Source: RH-AL1 sp965198715
GTDB lineage: Bacteria; Pseudomonadota; Alphaproteobacteria; Rhizobiales; Beijerinckiaceae
Reading direction: 5' to 3'
Length of the DNA stretch: 64,000 nt
Assembly: GCA_965198715.1 (NCBI GenBank)
Contig: CBDAPV010000001.1
Coordinates: 2,046,001-2,110,000, forward strand
The position numbers and the translations under genes are program-made. Shown one piece after another: positions 31,845-40,256 of this stretch (position 1 is the stretch's first letter; every line of letters begins with the position of its first letter). A model generated the notes under the pieces. The model saw nothing but the letters and a program-made list of their open reading frames with translations, searched no databases and was not told the DNA's origin.

Positions 31845-32269
31845 CAGCTTTCCGTCACCCGCCCGCGCCCGCGCTTGATGTCGCCGCGATGCACCTTGGC
31901 GTCGGTGCGCCGGCGTTTGGCGGACAGGCTCGGACGCGTCTTGACGCGGAACTTCGGCCGTTCCGCCGCCTGCGCGATCAGCGCGACGAGACGGGCCTGC
32001 GCGTCGGCGCGGTTGCGCTCCTGGCTACGGTGCTGCTGGGCGAACAGCACCAGCACGCCCTCGGCGGTGAGCCGGCGCCCGGCGAGCGTCGCGAGGCGTC
32101 GCTTGGTGCCGTCATCGAGCGAGTGCGAGTGCGCCACGTCGAAGCGCAGGTGGACGGCGCTCTCGACCTTGTTGACGTTCTGCCCGCCGGGTCCGCTCGC
32201 GCGCACGAAGGCGAAGGCCAGCTCGCTGTCGTCGATCGAGAGGGTCGGCGTGACGGCGATGGCGGACAT
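31844..32269 (-). CDS. arfB: Alternative ribosome-rescue factor ArfB
   Basis: The 141-residue protein has the GGQ peptide-release motif in FVRASGPGGQNVNKVESAVH (about residues 20-39) and a basic C-terminal tail (RPKFRVKTRPSLSAKRRRTD) that enters the mRNA channel of stalled ribosomes. It hydrolyses peptidyl-tRNA on non-stop complexes. The ATG at 32269 gives the standard N-terminus. An upstream in-frame ATG at 32323 would add 18 atypical residues. Its stop overlaps the next start by one base. Confidence 0.93.
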   Translation of the reverse strand: MSAIAVTPTLSIDDSELAFAFVRASGPGGQNVNKVESAVHLRFDVAHSHSLDDGTKRRLATLAGRRLTAEGVLVLFAQQHRSQERNRADAQARLVALIAQAAERPKFRVKTRPSLSAKRRRTDAKVHRGDIKRGRGRVTES

Positions 32270-32427
32270 GTCGGCGTGGTCAACGGAGGAAGCTCGCGGG
32301 AACCTACGCCAGATCGGGCCCACGCGCCCACCCGCGCCGCAAGCAAAATCGCCTACGTGTCGACGAGATCGCGATTCGTCGACACGTTTTGCTGATATGT
32401 CGATGACGTTGACATATCCGGCTGATC

Positions 32428-32796
32428 TCAGCCCTTGCCGGCCTCGTTGAGCGTCTGTGCCAGGCGCTCCAGCCGCCCCGAGGCGGCATCGAGCGAGCCG
32501 GCGACCTCGAGGGCGAGCGCGTCGCGCATGGCCTCGCCCTCCGAGCGGGTGGCGGCGAAGCCAGCGAGCTTCTCCTCCGCCTCGGCGAGGCGGCGGCGGG
32601 TGTCGAACAATTCGTCGGCGACGGTGATCGCGGTCATGATCACAAGCCGGTTGTCGCCGACCTCGCCGAAGCCCTTGCGCAGCCCGGCGAGCGCGGCGTC
32701 GACATGGCGTCCGAGCTCCTGGAGGTGGGCTTCCTCGCCCTCGCCGCAGGCCATGCGGTACGAGCGCCCGGCGATCGTGACGGCGACGGTGGCCAT
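32428..32796 (-). CDS. zapA: Cell division protein ZapA
   Basis: The 122-residue protein begins MATVAVTIAGRSYRMACGEG, the ZapA domain. A long C-terminal coiled coil (about residues 60-118) follows, as expected for this FtsZ-bundling tetramer. The start overlaps the stop of the DUF4164 gene by one base. The same two-gene order is common in Rhizobiales. Confidence 0.92.
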   Translation of the reverse strand: MATVAVTIAGRSYRMACGEGEEAHLQELGRHVDAALAGLRKGFGEVGDNRLVIMTAITVADELFDTRRRLAEAEEKLAGFAATRSEGEAMRDALALEVAGSLDAASGRLERLAQTLNEAGKG

Positions 32797-33074
32797 CAAT
32801 CGGCCTCTGCGAGGAGCCGGCGCAGCGTGCCCCCGGCGTGGCCGAGCCGCAGCGCGACCTCCTGCGTGGCGTGCTCCAGCTCCTGCTGGCGGGTCAATGC
32901 CGTGTCCAGCTCGGTGGCGAGGCGGCCGCGGTCGTCCTGCATCACCGCCAGCGTGTCGACGAGGTCGCGCTTCTCGTCGGCGGCGCGGCCGAGCCGCTGC
33001 GCCGCGGCCTCGCACTGGTCGAGCGCGGCGGACAGGCGCTTCAGCGCGGCGTCGAGCTGGGGATGATCGGGCAT
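32796..33074 (-). CDS. DUF4164 coiled-coil protein
   Basis: The 92-residue protein is one nearly continuous coiled coil (LDAALKRLSAALDQCEAAAQ and on). It matches the DUF4164 family, normally found just upstream of zapA in Rhizobiales, which suggests a role with ZapA at the division site. Its stop and the zapA start overlap. The exact function is unknown. Confidence 0.85.
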   Translation of the reverse strand: MPDHPQLDAALKRLSAALDQCEAAAQRLGRAADEKRDLVDTLAVMQDDRGRLATELDTALTRQQELEHATQEVALRLGHAGGTLRRLLAEAD

Positions 33075-33185
33075 CGTGCCGCCAGAGTGGCGCGGCCCGC
33101 TCGCCTGTCAATCGCACCGTTGCGGCGTGCACAGCAAAGGCCGGCGACGAGCCTCCCCTTGCCCGATGAACGCCGCTCCCTCGCG

Positions 33186-33213
33186 TTGACAGAGGGGGGT
33201 GAGCTGCTACTTA
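33186..33213 (+). promoter_or_regulatory. Putative promoter of gap-pgk
   Basis: A perfect TTGACA (33186-33191) is followed 16 bases later by TACTTA (33208-33213), a weak -10 box. It lies about 120 bases before the gap start in the intergenic region divergent from DUF4164-zapA. Only the -35 box is strong. Confidence 0.4.
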
Positions 33214-33330
33214 GGCCGCCTCCCGCGAGCATCAGACATCGAGATGTTGCACGGGCGGCCGAGCGCCGGCGCGCCTATGTTGGGAGACCGGACCGCGATG
33301 CGGTCGGGTGGCACGAGGAGTTCCACGACC

Positions 33331-34338
33331 ATGGCTGTTCGGGTGGCGATCAACGGGTTCGGACGCATCGGGCGGAACGTGCTGCGCGCCATCGCTGAAT
33401 CGGGCCGCAAGGACATCGAGGTCGTGGCCATTAACGATCTCGGCCCGGTCGAGACCAACGCCCACCTGCTGCGCTTCGATTCGGTGCACGGCCGTTTCCC
33501 GGGCACGGTGATCGTCGACGGCGACACGATCGACGTCGGCTCCGGCCCGATTCGCGTCACCGCGATCCGCAACCCGGCCGAGCTGCCGCACCGCGAAATG
33601 AACGTCGACATCGCGATGGAGTGCACAGGCATCTTCACCTCGAAGGATAAGGCGTCCGCTCACCTTGAGGCCGGTGCCAAGCGCGTGCTGATCTCGGCGC
33701 CCGGTGACAAGGCTGACATGACCGTGGTCTTCGGCGTCAACCACGAAAAGCTCACCAAGGATCACATCGTCGTCTCGAACGGCTCGTGCACAACCAATTG
33801 CCTCGCGCCCGTGGCGAAGGTGATGAACGACGCCATCGGCATCGAGCACGGCTTCATGACGACGATTCATTCCTATACCGGCGACCAGCCGACGCTCGAC
33901 ACGATGCACAAGGATCTCTACCGTGCTCGCGCCGCGGCGCTGTCGATGATCCCGACCACGACAGGCGCCGCCAAGGCGCTGGGACTGGTGCTTCCCGAGC
34001 TCGCCGGCAAGCTCGACGGCTCCTCGATCCGCGTGCCGACGCCCAACGTCTCGGTGATCGATCTGAAGTTCAAGGCCAAGCGCAAGACCGATCCGGCCGA
34101 GATCAAGGACGCGGTGCGGCGCGCCGCCGGCCAGGAGCTGAAGGGCGTGCTCTCCTTCACCGATGCGCCGAATGTCTCGATCGACTTCAACCATGACCCG
34201 CACTCATCGATCTTCGCGATGGATCAGGTCAAGGTGATCGACGGCGACTTCTGCCGCGTCCTGTCCTGGTACGACAACGAATGGGGCTTCTCCTGCCGCA
34301 TGGCCGACACCGCCGTGGCCATGGGCAAGCTGCTCTGA
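33331..34338 (+). CDS. gap: Glyceraldehyde-3-phosphate dehydrogenase, type I
   Basis: The 335-residue enzyme of glycolysis and the Calvin cycle opens MAVRVAINGFGRIGRNVLRA (NAD(P)-binding). It has the catalytic Cys in SNGSCTTNCLAPV (about residue 153) and the C-terminal WYDNEWGFSCRM. The ATG at 33331 has GAGGAG ten bases upstream. Its stop overlaps the pgk start by one base. The tkt gene often found just before gap in Rhizobiales is not here. Confidence 0.97.
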   Translation: MAVRVAINGFGRIGRNVLRAIAESGRKDIEVVAINDLGPVETNAHLLRFDSVHGRFPGTVIVDGDTIDVGSGPIRVTAIRNPAELPHREMNVDIAMECTGIFTSKDKASAHLEAGAKRVLISAPGDKADMTVVFGVNHEKLTKDHIVVSNGSCTTNCLAPVAKVMNDAIGIEHGFMTTIHSYTGDQPTLDTMHKDLYRARAAALSMIPTTTGAAKALGLVLPELAGKLDGSSIRVPTPNVSVIDLKFKAKRKTDPAEIKDAVRRAAGQELKGVLSFTDAPNVSIDFNHDPHSSIFAMDQVKVIDGDFCRVLSWYDNEWGFSCRMADTAVAMGKLL

Positions 34339-35549
34339 TGACCACGGACGTGGTCAAGCCGTTCCGCACGCTGGACGACGCGGACGTTGCCGGTAAGCGC
34401 GTGCTGACGCGCGTCGACCTCAACGTGCCGATGTCGAAGGGCGTGGTGTCCGACCTCACCCGCATCACGCGGGTAGTGCCGACCATCCGCGAGCTCGCCG
34501 ACAAGGGCGCCAAGGTGATCCTGCTGGCGCATTTCGGCCGGCCGAAAGGCGCCTTCGAGGCTAAAAGCACGCTGGAGCCGCTCGCCGTAGCCCTGGAACG
34601 CGAGCTCGGCCGCACCGTCACCTTCGTTGAGGATTGCATAGGCCCCAAGGCCGAGGCCGCGGTGGCGGCGATGCAGGACGGCGACGTGGTGCTGCTGGAG
34701 AACGCCCGCTTTCATCTCGGCGAAACCGACAACGATCCCGTCTTCGTCGCGGAACTCGCCAAGCTCGGTGATCTCTACGTCAACGATGCCTTCTCCGCGG
34801 CGCATCGCGCCCACGCCTCCACCGAGGGCCTCGCCCGCGCGCTGCCGTCCTACGCCGGACGCACGATGCAGGCCGAGCTGGACTACCTCGGCAAGGCGCT
34901 AAGCCAGCCCGAGCGCCCGGTAGCGGCGGTCGTCGGCGGTGCCAAGATCTCGACAAAGCTCGAGCTGCTCGGCAATCTCGTGAGGCGCGTCGACATCCTC
35001 ATCATCGGCGGCGGCATGGCCAACACCTTCCTGTTCGCGCAGGACGTCGGCATCGGCACTTCGCTTTGCGAGAAGGACATGGCGGAGACGGCACGCGCCA
35101 TCATGGCCAGTGCCAAAGACGCCGGCTGCACCATCGTGCTCCCGGTCGATGCCGTCGTCGCCGAGCGCTTCGAAGCCGGCGCTCCGGACGAGACGGTCGC
35201 CATTGACGAGGTGCCGGCCGATCGCATGATTCTCGATATTGGCCCACAGACCGTGGCGCGGATCGAGGCGCTGCTGCAGGACGTAAAGACGCTGGTGTGG
35301 AACGGCCCCTTCGGCGCCTTCGAGATCAAGCCGTTCGACCGCGGCACCGTGCGCGTGGCCCAGGCCGCGGCGGCGCTGACCAAGGCGGGTCGCCTTGTGA
35401 CCGTGGCCGGCGGCGGCGACACGGTCTCGGCGCTCAACATCGCGGGCGTCGGCAACGATCTCACCTATCTCTCGACCGCGGGCGGTGCCTTCCTCGAGTG
35501 GCTCGAGGGCAAGGTTCTACCGGGCGTCGAGGCGCTGCGGCAGGCCTGA
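34338..35549 (+). CDS. pgk: Phosphoglycerate kinase
   Basis: The 403-residue enzyme makes ATP from 1,3-bisphosphoglycerate. Conserved segments are RVLTRVDLNVPMSKG, LAHFGRPKG, NDAFSAAHRAHAST, VVGGAKISTKLELLGNL and VAGGGDTVSALN. The start ATG shares a base with the gap stop, so the two are translationally coupled. Confidence 0.97.
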   Translation: MTTDVVKPFRTLDDADVAGKRVLTRVDLNVPMSKGVVSDLTRITRVVPTIRELADKGAKVILLAHFGRPKGAFEAKSTLEPLAVALERELGRTVTFVEDCIGPKAEAAVAAMQDGDVVLLENARFHLGETDNDPVFVAELAKLGDLYVNDAFSAAHRAHASTEGLARALPSYAGRTMQAELDYLGKALSQPERPVAAVVGGAKISTKLELLGNLVRRVDILIIGGGMANTFLFAQDVGIGTSLCEKDMAETARAIMASAKDAGCTIVLPVDAVVAERFEAGAPDETVAIDEVPADRMILDIGPQTVARIEALLQDVKTLVWNGPFGAFEIKPFDRGTVRVAQAAAALTKAGRLVTVAGGGDTVSALNIAGVGNDLTYLSTAGGAFLEWLEGKVLPGVEALRQA

Positions 35550-35582
35550 ATCTTTCCTTGCTCGGCGGCTTACGGAGGCGGC

Positions 35583-35930
35583 GTGGCGAAGACGATCACC
35601 ATCACCTCGCGCCACGACCTTGGCGTCGAGGGCGCCAAGCGCAACATCACCGCGCGCTACGAGGCGCTGAAGAGCGCCTACGTCGAGCGCATCGGCCGTG
35701 CCGACCTGAGCTGGACGGGAGACGTGGGGCACGGCTGGGCGACGATGCTCGGACAGAAGGGCAGCGCCGTTATCGAGGTCTTCGAGCGCGATCTGCGCAT
35801 CGACATCACGCTGCCGCTGCTTCTGTCGCCCTTCGCCGTTTTTCTCGAGAGCCTGATCCGCGGCAACGCCGACGCGCTCGACCCGCATGGCGATCCCGCC
35901 AAGGCTACGACCTTGGAACCACCAACTTAG
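35583..35930 (+). CDS. Polyhydroxyalkanoic-acid-granule system-type protein, copy 1
   Basis: The 115-residue protein starts with GTG and reads MAKTITITSRHDLGVEGAKR, followed by a beta-rich core with the motif LSWTGDV. It resembles the PHA_gran_rgn family, small proteins linked to polyhydroxyalkanoate granules. It lies 33 bases after pgk. The next gene encodes a paralogue with the same spacing of motifs (LVWVGDVAHLKAS), so the pair arose by tandem duplication. Confidence 0.72.
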   Translation: MAKTITITSRHDLGVEGAKRNITARYEALKSAYVERIGRADLSWTGDVGHGWATMLGQKGSAVIEVFERDLRIDITLPLLLSPFAVFLESLIRGNADALDPHGDPAKATTLEPPT

Positions 35931-35984
35931 CTCTACCCGGAGCGTCGGCGAGCGCCTACATCGTTGCGATCCGGAGAGTTCCCG

Positions 35985-36311
35985 ATGTCGCGATCGATCG
36001 TCATGTCGTTCCCCCACGAGTTCAGCGTCCCAGAGGCCAAGAAGCGCATCAGCGAGCGCTTCGACATCATGAAGACGCAGTACGTGGACAAGGTCGGCCA
36101 TGCCGAGCTGGTCTGGGTCGGCGATGTCGCGCACCTCAAGGCCAGCGCGATCGGTCAGACGGCCACGGCGGAAATTGCGGTGGAGCCGGGCACCGTGCGC
36201 TGCGAGATCCACCTGCCATGGCTGCTCGCGGCGATGGCGAACAATGTCGAGGGGCTGTTGCAGCGCAACGCCAAGGAAGCTCTGCTGCTCGGGCCGACGA
36301 AGAAGGCGTAA
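35985..36311 (+). CDS. Polyhydroxyalkanoic-acid-granule system-type protein, copy 2
   Basis: The 108-residue product starts MSRSIVMSFPHEFSVPEAKK and parallels the preceding gene through EAKKRISERFDIMKTQYVDK, VGHAELVWVGDV and a hydrophobic segment LPWLLAAMANNVEGLL. The ATG at 35985 has GGAG ten bases upstream. Function is inferred only from the family. Both genes probably belong to the gap-pgk transcript. Confidence 0.72.
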   Translation: MSRSIVMSFPHEFSVPEAKKRISERFDIMKTQYVDKVGHAELVWVGDVAHLKASAIGQTATAEIAVEPGTVRCEIHLPWLLAAMANNVEGLLQRNAKEALLLGPTKKA

Positions 36312-36329
36312 GCGGCCTGGCGGCTGCCT

Positions 36330-36926
36330 TTAGTGCCTGACGCCTTTGTACATGTCCACTACCGTCCCGATGCTTCCGATGCGCGGTATTTCGAGGGCGT
36401 CGGCTGCGCCTTGCAGCAAGATGGGCGCCTGCCAAACGCCGTCTACGCCGCGACGATGGACCGCGATCGACATCGTGTCTTGAGACGCGACGAGGATGAA
36501 CTCCGTCGAGCTATGCGAACGGTAGAACGCGAGCTTGTCGTCGATCGCGACACGTCCGGTTCGGGGATTACGGGCGAGATCGGTCGCCGACAGCACTTCG
36601 ACGATGCCATAGAAGCGCGACGCGTAGCGCTCGTGCTCGTAGTCCGCGTCGATTACGGCAATCTCCGGCTCCGGCCTGTAGCCGGGCGCTCCCTCGATCT
36701 TTAGTCCGATCTCGCGGTCGGCACGACGCTCAAGTCCGGTGGCTTCGATCGCCGTGTTAAGGGCGCGCTCGAAATTCGAGCCGATCCGCTGATGCGCGAT
36801 CTTGGGCGGCGTCATCATGATCGGCATGCCCCCGACGAGTTCCCAACGCTCCCCGTCCGGTCTGCTTTCGAGAAAGCCGAGGAAGTCGTAAACCTGCATG
36901 TCGATAAAATTCGATGCGCTGGTCAC
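36330..36926 (-). CDS. Uma2-family (DUF820) PD-(D/E)XK-type protein, copy 1
   Basis: The 198-residue protein has the Uma2 layout: RWELVGGMPIMMTPP near the N-terminus, YRPEPEIAVIDADY with the acidic residues of the nuclease-like core, and IVEVLSATDLAR. Uma2 proteins have a restriction-endonuclease-like fold, but their role is unknown. The start is GTG with GAGGGA upstream. The window holds another, more distant Uma2 protein at 53 kb. Confidence 0.85.
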   Translation of the reverse strand: MTSASNFIDMQVYDFLGFLESRPDGERWELVGGMPIMMTPPKIAHQRIGSNFERALNTAIEATGLERRADREIGLKIEGAPGYRPEPEIAVIDADYEHERYASRFYGIVEVLSATDLARNPRTGRVAIDDKLAFYRSHSSTEFILVASQDTMSIAVHRRGVDGVWQAPILLQGAADALEIPRIGSIGTVVDMYKGVRH

Positions 36927-36953
36927 GATCCCGTCCCTCGGCTTTCGTAACGC

Positions 36954-37160
36954 TCAGTCGACGGCGACCATGACGTCGGACGCTTTGACGATGGCGGTCG
37001 CCTTCTTGCCTTTCTCCAGGCCAAGCTCGGCGACGGCCTCGTTGGTGATCGAGGCGAAGATCCTGGCGCCGTTGACGTCGATCACCACGTGGGACGTGGT
37101 GGCGCCCTTGTGCACTTCCAGCACGGTGCCTGCGAGCTGATTGCGCGCGGAAATCTTCAT
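36954..37160 (-). CDS. Mop/TOBE-domain molybdate-binding protein
   Basis: The 68-residue protein is a single Mop domain: MKISARNQLAGTVLEVHKGA, TTSHVVIDVNGARIFASITN and KATAIVKASDVMVAVD. Such molbindins bind molybdate or tungstate oxyanions for storage or buffering. The ATG at 37160 gives the canonical start. No molybdate transporter genes are adjacent. Confidence 0.92.
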   Translation of the reverse strand: MKISARNQLAGTVLEVHKGATTSHVVIDVNGARIFASITNEAVAELGLEKGKKATAIVKASDVMVAVD

Positions 37161-37233
37161 GATCAGTCTCACTGAGCCGGCCAGACGCCAGCGCGCAGCC
37201 TATATGGCGCAAGCGGCATCCCCGCGCCAGCGC

Positions 37234-37725
37234 TCAGCCCGGAACGACCTTGAGCCGACCGCGGTCTAGCACGGCCAGCACGCGCTTGAGGTCCGGACCG
37301 CGCTTGAGGATCAGCCCGGTCGTGGTCACCACGGAGAACGCACCCTGCTTGCCCGCCAGCTTGGGGTCCTTGACGACGCGGTACAACGGATATTCGGCGG
37401 CGCGGCGGAAGATCGAGAACACCGCCTTGTCGCGCCCGAAGTCGATGGCGTAGTCGCGCCACTCGCCCTGGGCGACTTTGCGGCCGTAGAGATCAAGGAT
37501 GTCGCGCAGCTCATGGCGATCGAAGCTAACGGGGCCGGCCTGCGGTGGCGAAGGGCGCAGCGCCCGCACCTCGCCGGAATGACTTGCCGTCTCGCTCGAT
37601 CCTTCGTCCACCACTAATGCGATCCCTCTTGGCTCCCGAAGCCTGAGAGTGCGCCCTCCGTCCGCGGTCCGCAAGAGTGTCGCTGCGATGTCACGGCGGC
37701 TCTCAGCGCCGTGATCGATCGCCAT
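37234..37725 (-). CDS. DUF2794-family protein
   Basis: The 163-residue protein contains the DUF2794 core from about residue 65: FDRHELRDILDLYGRKVAQG, EWRDYAIDFGRDKAVFSIFR and KQGAFSVVTTTGLILKRGPD. The family is restricted mainly to Alphaproteobacteria and has no known function. The first 60 residues are not conserved in the family. The start is uncertain (ATG 37725 or an upstream in-frame codon at 37773). Confidence 0.8.
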   Translation of the reverse strand: MAIDHGAESRRDIAATLLRTADGGRTLRLREPRGIALVVDEGSSETASHSGEVRALRPSPPQAGPVSFDRHELRDILDLYGRKVAQGEWRDYAIDFGRDKAVFSIFRRAAEYPLYRVVKDPKLAGKQGAFSVVTTTGLILKRGPDLKRVLAVLDRGRLKVVPG

Positions 37726-37860
37726 GCTTTGGCCCGCCTGGAGCCCCGCCCGCGCCCTACCGCCGGATGACAACGGATCGTCGCTGTTGCCCCTGGCCTT
37801 GCCGGTTTGTCAGCCCCCCAGCCCGCCGGGGAGGTCAGTCGGGTCGAACGAAATGCGATG

Positions 37861-37909
37861 CGACAAGGAGCCGGTCTGGAGCGAACGCTCCGGCCGGCTC
37901 TGTCGTTTT
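37861..37909 (+). terminator. Long interrupted hairpin followed by TTTT, upstream of ffh
   Basis: CGACA, GAGCCGG and GGAGCG (37861-37883) pair in register with CGCTCC, CCGGCTC and TGTCG (37886-37905), and TTTT follows. This gives 18 base pairs with two small internal loops. It is terminator-like on the plus strand, but no plus-strand gene precedes it. It could be an attenuator for ffh or a small RNA end. A second dyad (GCGC-TT-GTCCT to AGGAC-GCGC) lies at about 37947-37970. Confidence 0.6.
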
Positions 37910-38063
37910 CGCCAAGCTTGATTCACGCGAGTTGCCGCCGTAGAAGCGCTTGTCCTCCTGGAGGACGCGCCGCGTGGATCATGCCTCCGCGGTCACGCCC
38001 GGCAGCGCGTTGCGCCCCCGGGCGCGTTTTGCGTTGGCGGCCATGCCGTTCTAAAAGGTTTCG

Positions 38064-39608
38064 ATGTTCGAAGGTCTCAGCGATAAACTCACCGGCATCT
38101 TCGATGCCCTGACCCGGCGCGGTTCGCTTTCCGAAGAGGACGTCAACACCGCGTTGCGCGAGGTGCGGCGCGCGCTGCTTGAGGCCGACGTCGCGCTCGA
38201 CGTGGTGAAGAGCTTCGTCGACAAGGTGCGCAGCCGGGCCGTCGGCGCCAACGTCGTCAAGTCGGTCACGCCCGGCCAGATGGTCATCAAGATCGTCAAC
38301 GACGTGCTGATCGAGACGCTGGGCGCGAGCGTCGACCCGATCTCGCTCGATGCCGCCGCGCCCGTCGCCATCATGATGGTCGGCTTGCAGGGCGCCGGCA
38401 AGACGACGACTACCGCCAAGATCGCCAAGCGCCTCTTCGACCGGCAGAAGAAGCGCATCCTGATGGCCTCGCTCGACGTGAAGCGTCCGGCCGCGCAGGA
38501 GCAGCTCGCCGTCCTTGGCCGCCAGGTCGGTATCGACACGCTGCCGATCGTAGCGGGGCAGACGCCTGTGCAGATCGCCAAGCGCGCCGAGCAGACGGCG
38601 CGGCTGCAGGGCTACGACGTGGTGATGCTGGACACCGCCGGCCGCACCCACATCGACGAGGCCCTGATGGCCGAGATGGCGGAGATCAAGGCCGCGGCGC
38701 ACCCGCACGAGATCCTGCTCGTCGCCGACTCGCTGACCGGCCAGGACGCCGTCAACCTCGCCAAGAACTTCGATGACCGCGTCGGCATCACCGGCATCGT
38801 GCTGACCCGCACCGACGGCGATGGCCGCGGCGGTGCCGCGCTCTCGATGCGCCACGTCACCGGCAAGCCGATCAAGCTGCTCGGCACCGGCGAGAAGATG
38901 GACGCGCTCGAGGACTTCCATCCCGACCGCATCGCAAACCGCATCCTGGGCATGGGCGACATCGTCTCGCTCGTCGAGCGCGCGGCCGAGACCATCGACG
39001 CCGAAAAGGCGCAGGCCATGGCCAGGAAGATGGCCAAGGGCAGGTTCGACCTCGAGGATCTTTCCGACCAGCTCGCCCAGGTCGAAAAGATCGGCGGCCT
39101 CGGCGGCATCATGGGCATGATGCCCGGCATGGCCAAGATGAAGGACCAGCTCGCCGGGCGGATCGACGACAAGATGATCAAGCGCCAGCGCGCGATCATC
39201 TCGTCCATGACTCCAAAGGAGCGCCGCAACCCCGACCTGATGAAGGCGAGCCGCAAGAAGCGCATCGCGGCGGGATCCGGCATGAAGGTCGAGGACGTCA
39301 ACAAGCTGCTGAAGCAGCACCGCATGATGGCCGACATGATGAAGAGCATGGGCGGCATGGGCAAAGGCCTGGGCGGACTCGGCGGCATGGCCAAGATGAC
39401 CAAGGCGATGGGCGGCATGGGCGGGATGCCCGGCATGGGCGGTGGCAATCCTTTCGGCAACATGCCCGAGCCCACGCCCGAGCAGATCGAGGCTTTGACC
39501 AAGCAGATGGGCGGCAAGATGCCCAACATGCCAGGGATGCCAGGCCTCGGCGGTAGGGGCGGCCTGCCCGGGCTCGGCGGCGGCTATCCCTTCGGGAAGA
39601 AGAAGTAG
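38064..39608 (+). CDS. ffh: Signal recognition particle protein Ffh (SRP54)
   Basis: The 514-residue GTPase binds signal peptides and 4.5S RNA and delivers nascent membrane proteins to FtsY. The N domain opens MFEGLSDKLTGIFDALTRRG. The G domain has GLQGAGKTTTTAK (about residue 107), LDTAGRTHIDE and TRTDGDGRGG. The C-terminal M domain is Met-rich (KMKDQLAGRI to MMADMMKSMGGM), ending in a Gly/Met/Pro tail. It leads ffh-small gene-rpsP-rimM. Confidence 0.97.
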   Translation: MFEGLSDKLTGIFDALTRRGSLSEEDVNTALREVRRALLEADVALDVVKSFVDKVRSRAVGANVVKSVTPGQMVIKIVNDVLIETLGASVDPISLDAAAPVAIMMVGLQGAGKTTTTAKIAKRLFDRQKKRILMASLDVKRPAAQEQLAVLGRQVGIDTLPIVAGQTPVQIAKRAEQTARLQGYDVVMLDTAGRTHIDEALMAEMAEIKAAAHPHEILLVADSLTGQDAVNLAKNFDDRVGITGIVLTRTDGDGRGGAALSMRHVTGKPIKLLGTGEKMDALEDFHPDRIANRILGMGDIVSLVERAAETIDAEKAQAMARKMAKGRFDLEDLSDQLAQVEKIGGLGGIMGMMPGMAKMKDQLAGRIDDKMIKRQRAIISSMTPKERRNPDLMKASRKKRIAAGSGMKVEDVNKLLKQHRMMADMMKSMGGMGKGLGGLGGMAKMTKAMGGMGGMPGMGGGNPFGNMPEPTPEQIEALTKQMGGKMPNMPGMPGLGGRGGLPGLGGGYPFGKKK

Positions 39609-39610
39609 AC

Positions 39611-39829
39611 ATGGCCGAAGTCGATAACCTCGTCATCGAGCACCTACGTCACATTCGCGGTCAGATCGATCGCGTTGAGACCAAACTCGATCTGATACTC
39701 CGCGTCGGCCATATCGAACGATCCGTCGCCGAGCATTCGGTGCAATTGGGCGTGGTGAACGGTCGCTTCGATCGTCTGGACGGTCGCGTGACGCGGATCG
39801 AAAAACGGCTCGACCTTGTCGAGAGCTGA
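39611..39829 (+). CDS. Small coiled-coil protein between ffh and rpsP
   Basis: A 72-residue frame starts two bases after the ffh stop and reads MAEVDNLVIEHLRHIRGQID with regular heptads (HIERSVAEHSVQLGVVNGRF). It resembles short coiled-coil proteins found in many Rhizobiales, often near DNA-modification or toxin genes, but no function is known. The tight spacing suggests it is translated with ffh. It is not part of the standard ffh-rpsP operon. Confidence 0.65.
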   Translation: MAEVDNLVIEHLRHIRGQIDRVETKLDLILRVGHIERSVAEHSVQLGVVNGRFDRLDGRVTRIEKRLDLVES

Positions 39830-39865
39830 ACTCCTTAAAACCCCTAAGAAGAGAAAGAACACTCT

Positions 39866-40246
39866 ATGTCCCTGAAGATCCGCCTGTCCCGCGGCGGCGC
39901 CAAGAAGCGTCCGTTCTACCGCATCGTCGTCGCCGATGCCCGCATGCCGCGCGACGGCCGCTTCGTCGAGCGCCTCGGCACGTTCGACCCGATCAAGCCG
40001 AAGGATGCCGCCGACCGCCTCGTCGTCGACGCCGAGAAGGCGCAGGCCTGGATCGGCAAGGGCGCACAGCCGACCGACCGTGTCGCCCGCCTGCTCGAGA
40101 CCGTCGGCGTCGGCACGCGCGAGGCGCAGAACAACCCGAAAAAGGGCCTGCCCAAGAAGAAGGCGCAGGAGCGCTCCGTCGCCGCCGCTGCCGCCGCCGA
40201 GAAGGCCGCCGCCGCCGCGGCTGTCCCGAGCGAGGAAGCCGCGTAA
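39866..40246 (+). CDS. rpsP: 30S ribosomal protein S16
   Basis: The 126-residue protein starts MSLKIRLSRGGAKKRPFYRI, with VADARMPRDGRFVERLGTFD following; these are defining S16 segments. It has an Ala/Glu-rich C-terminal extension of about 40 residues beyond the conserved core, as seen in other Alphaproteobacteria. rimM follows after ten bases. Confidence 0.97.
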   Translation: MSLKIRLSRGGAKKRPFYRIVVADARMPRDGRFVERLGTFDPIKPKDAADRLVVDAEKAQAWIGKGAQPTDRVARLLETVGVGTREAQNNPKKGLPKKKAQERSVAAAAAAEKAAAAAAVPSEEAA

Positions 40247-40256
40247 GGCTTGAGGC

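Noticed and set aside
33075..33330. 6S RNA next to zapA
   Set aside because: Some Rhizobiales have ssrS in this area, but I cannot trace the 6S fold or its central bulge in this short gap.
37774..38063. 4.5S SRP RNA gene next to ffh
   Set aside because: The conserved GGAAGGAAGCAGCC-like loop sequence is absent; the hairpins there look like terminator or leader elements.
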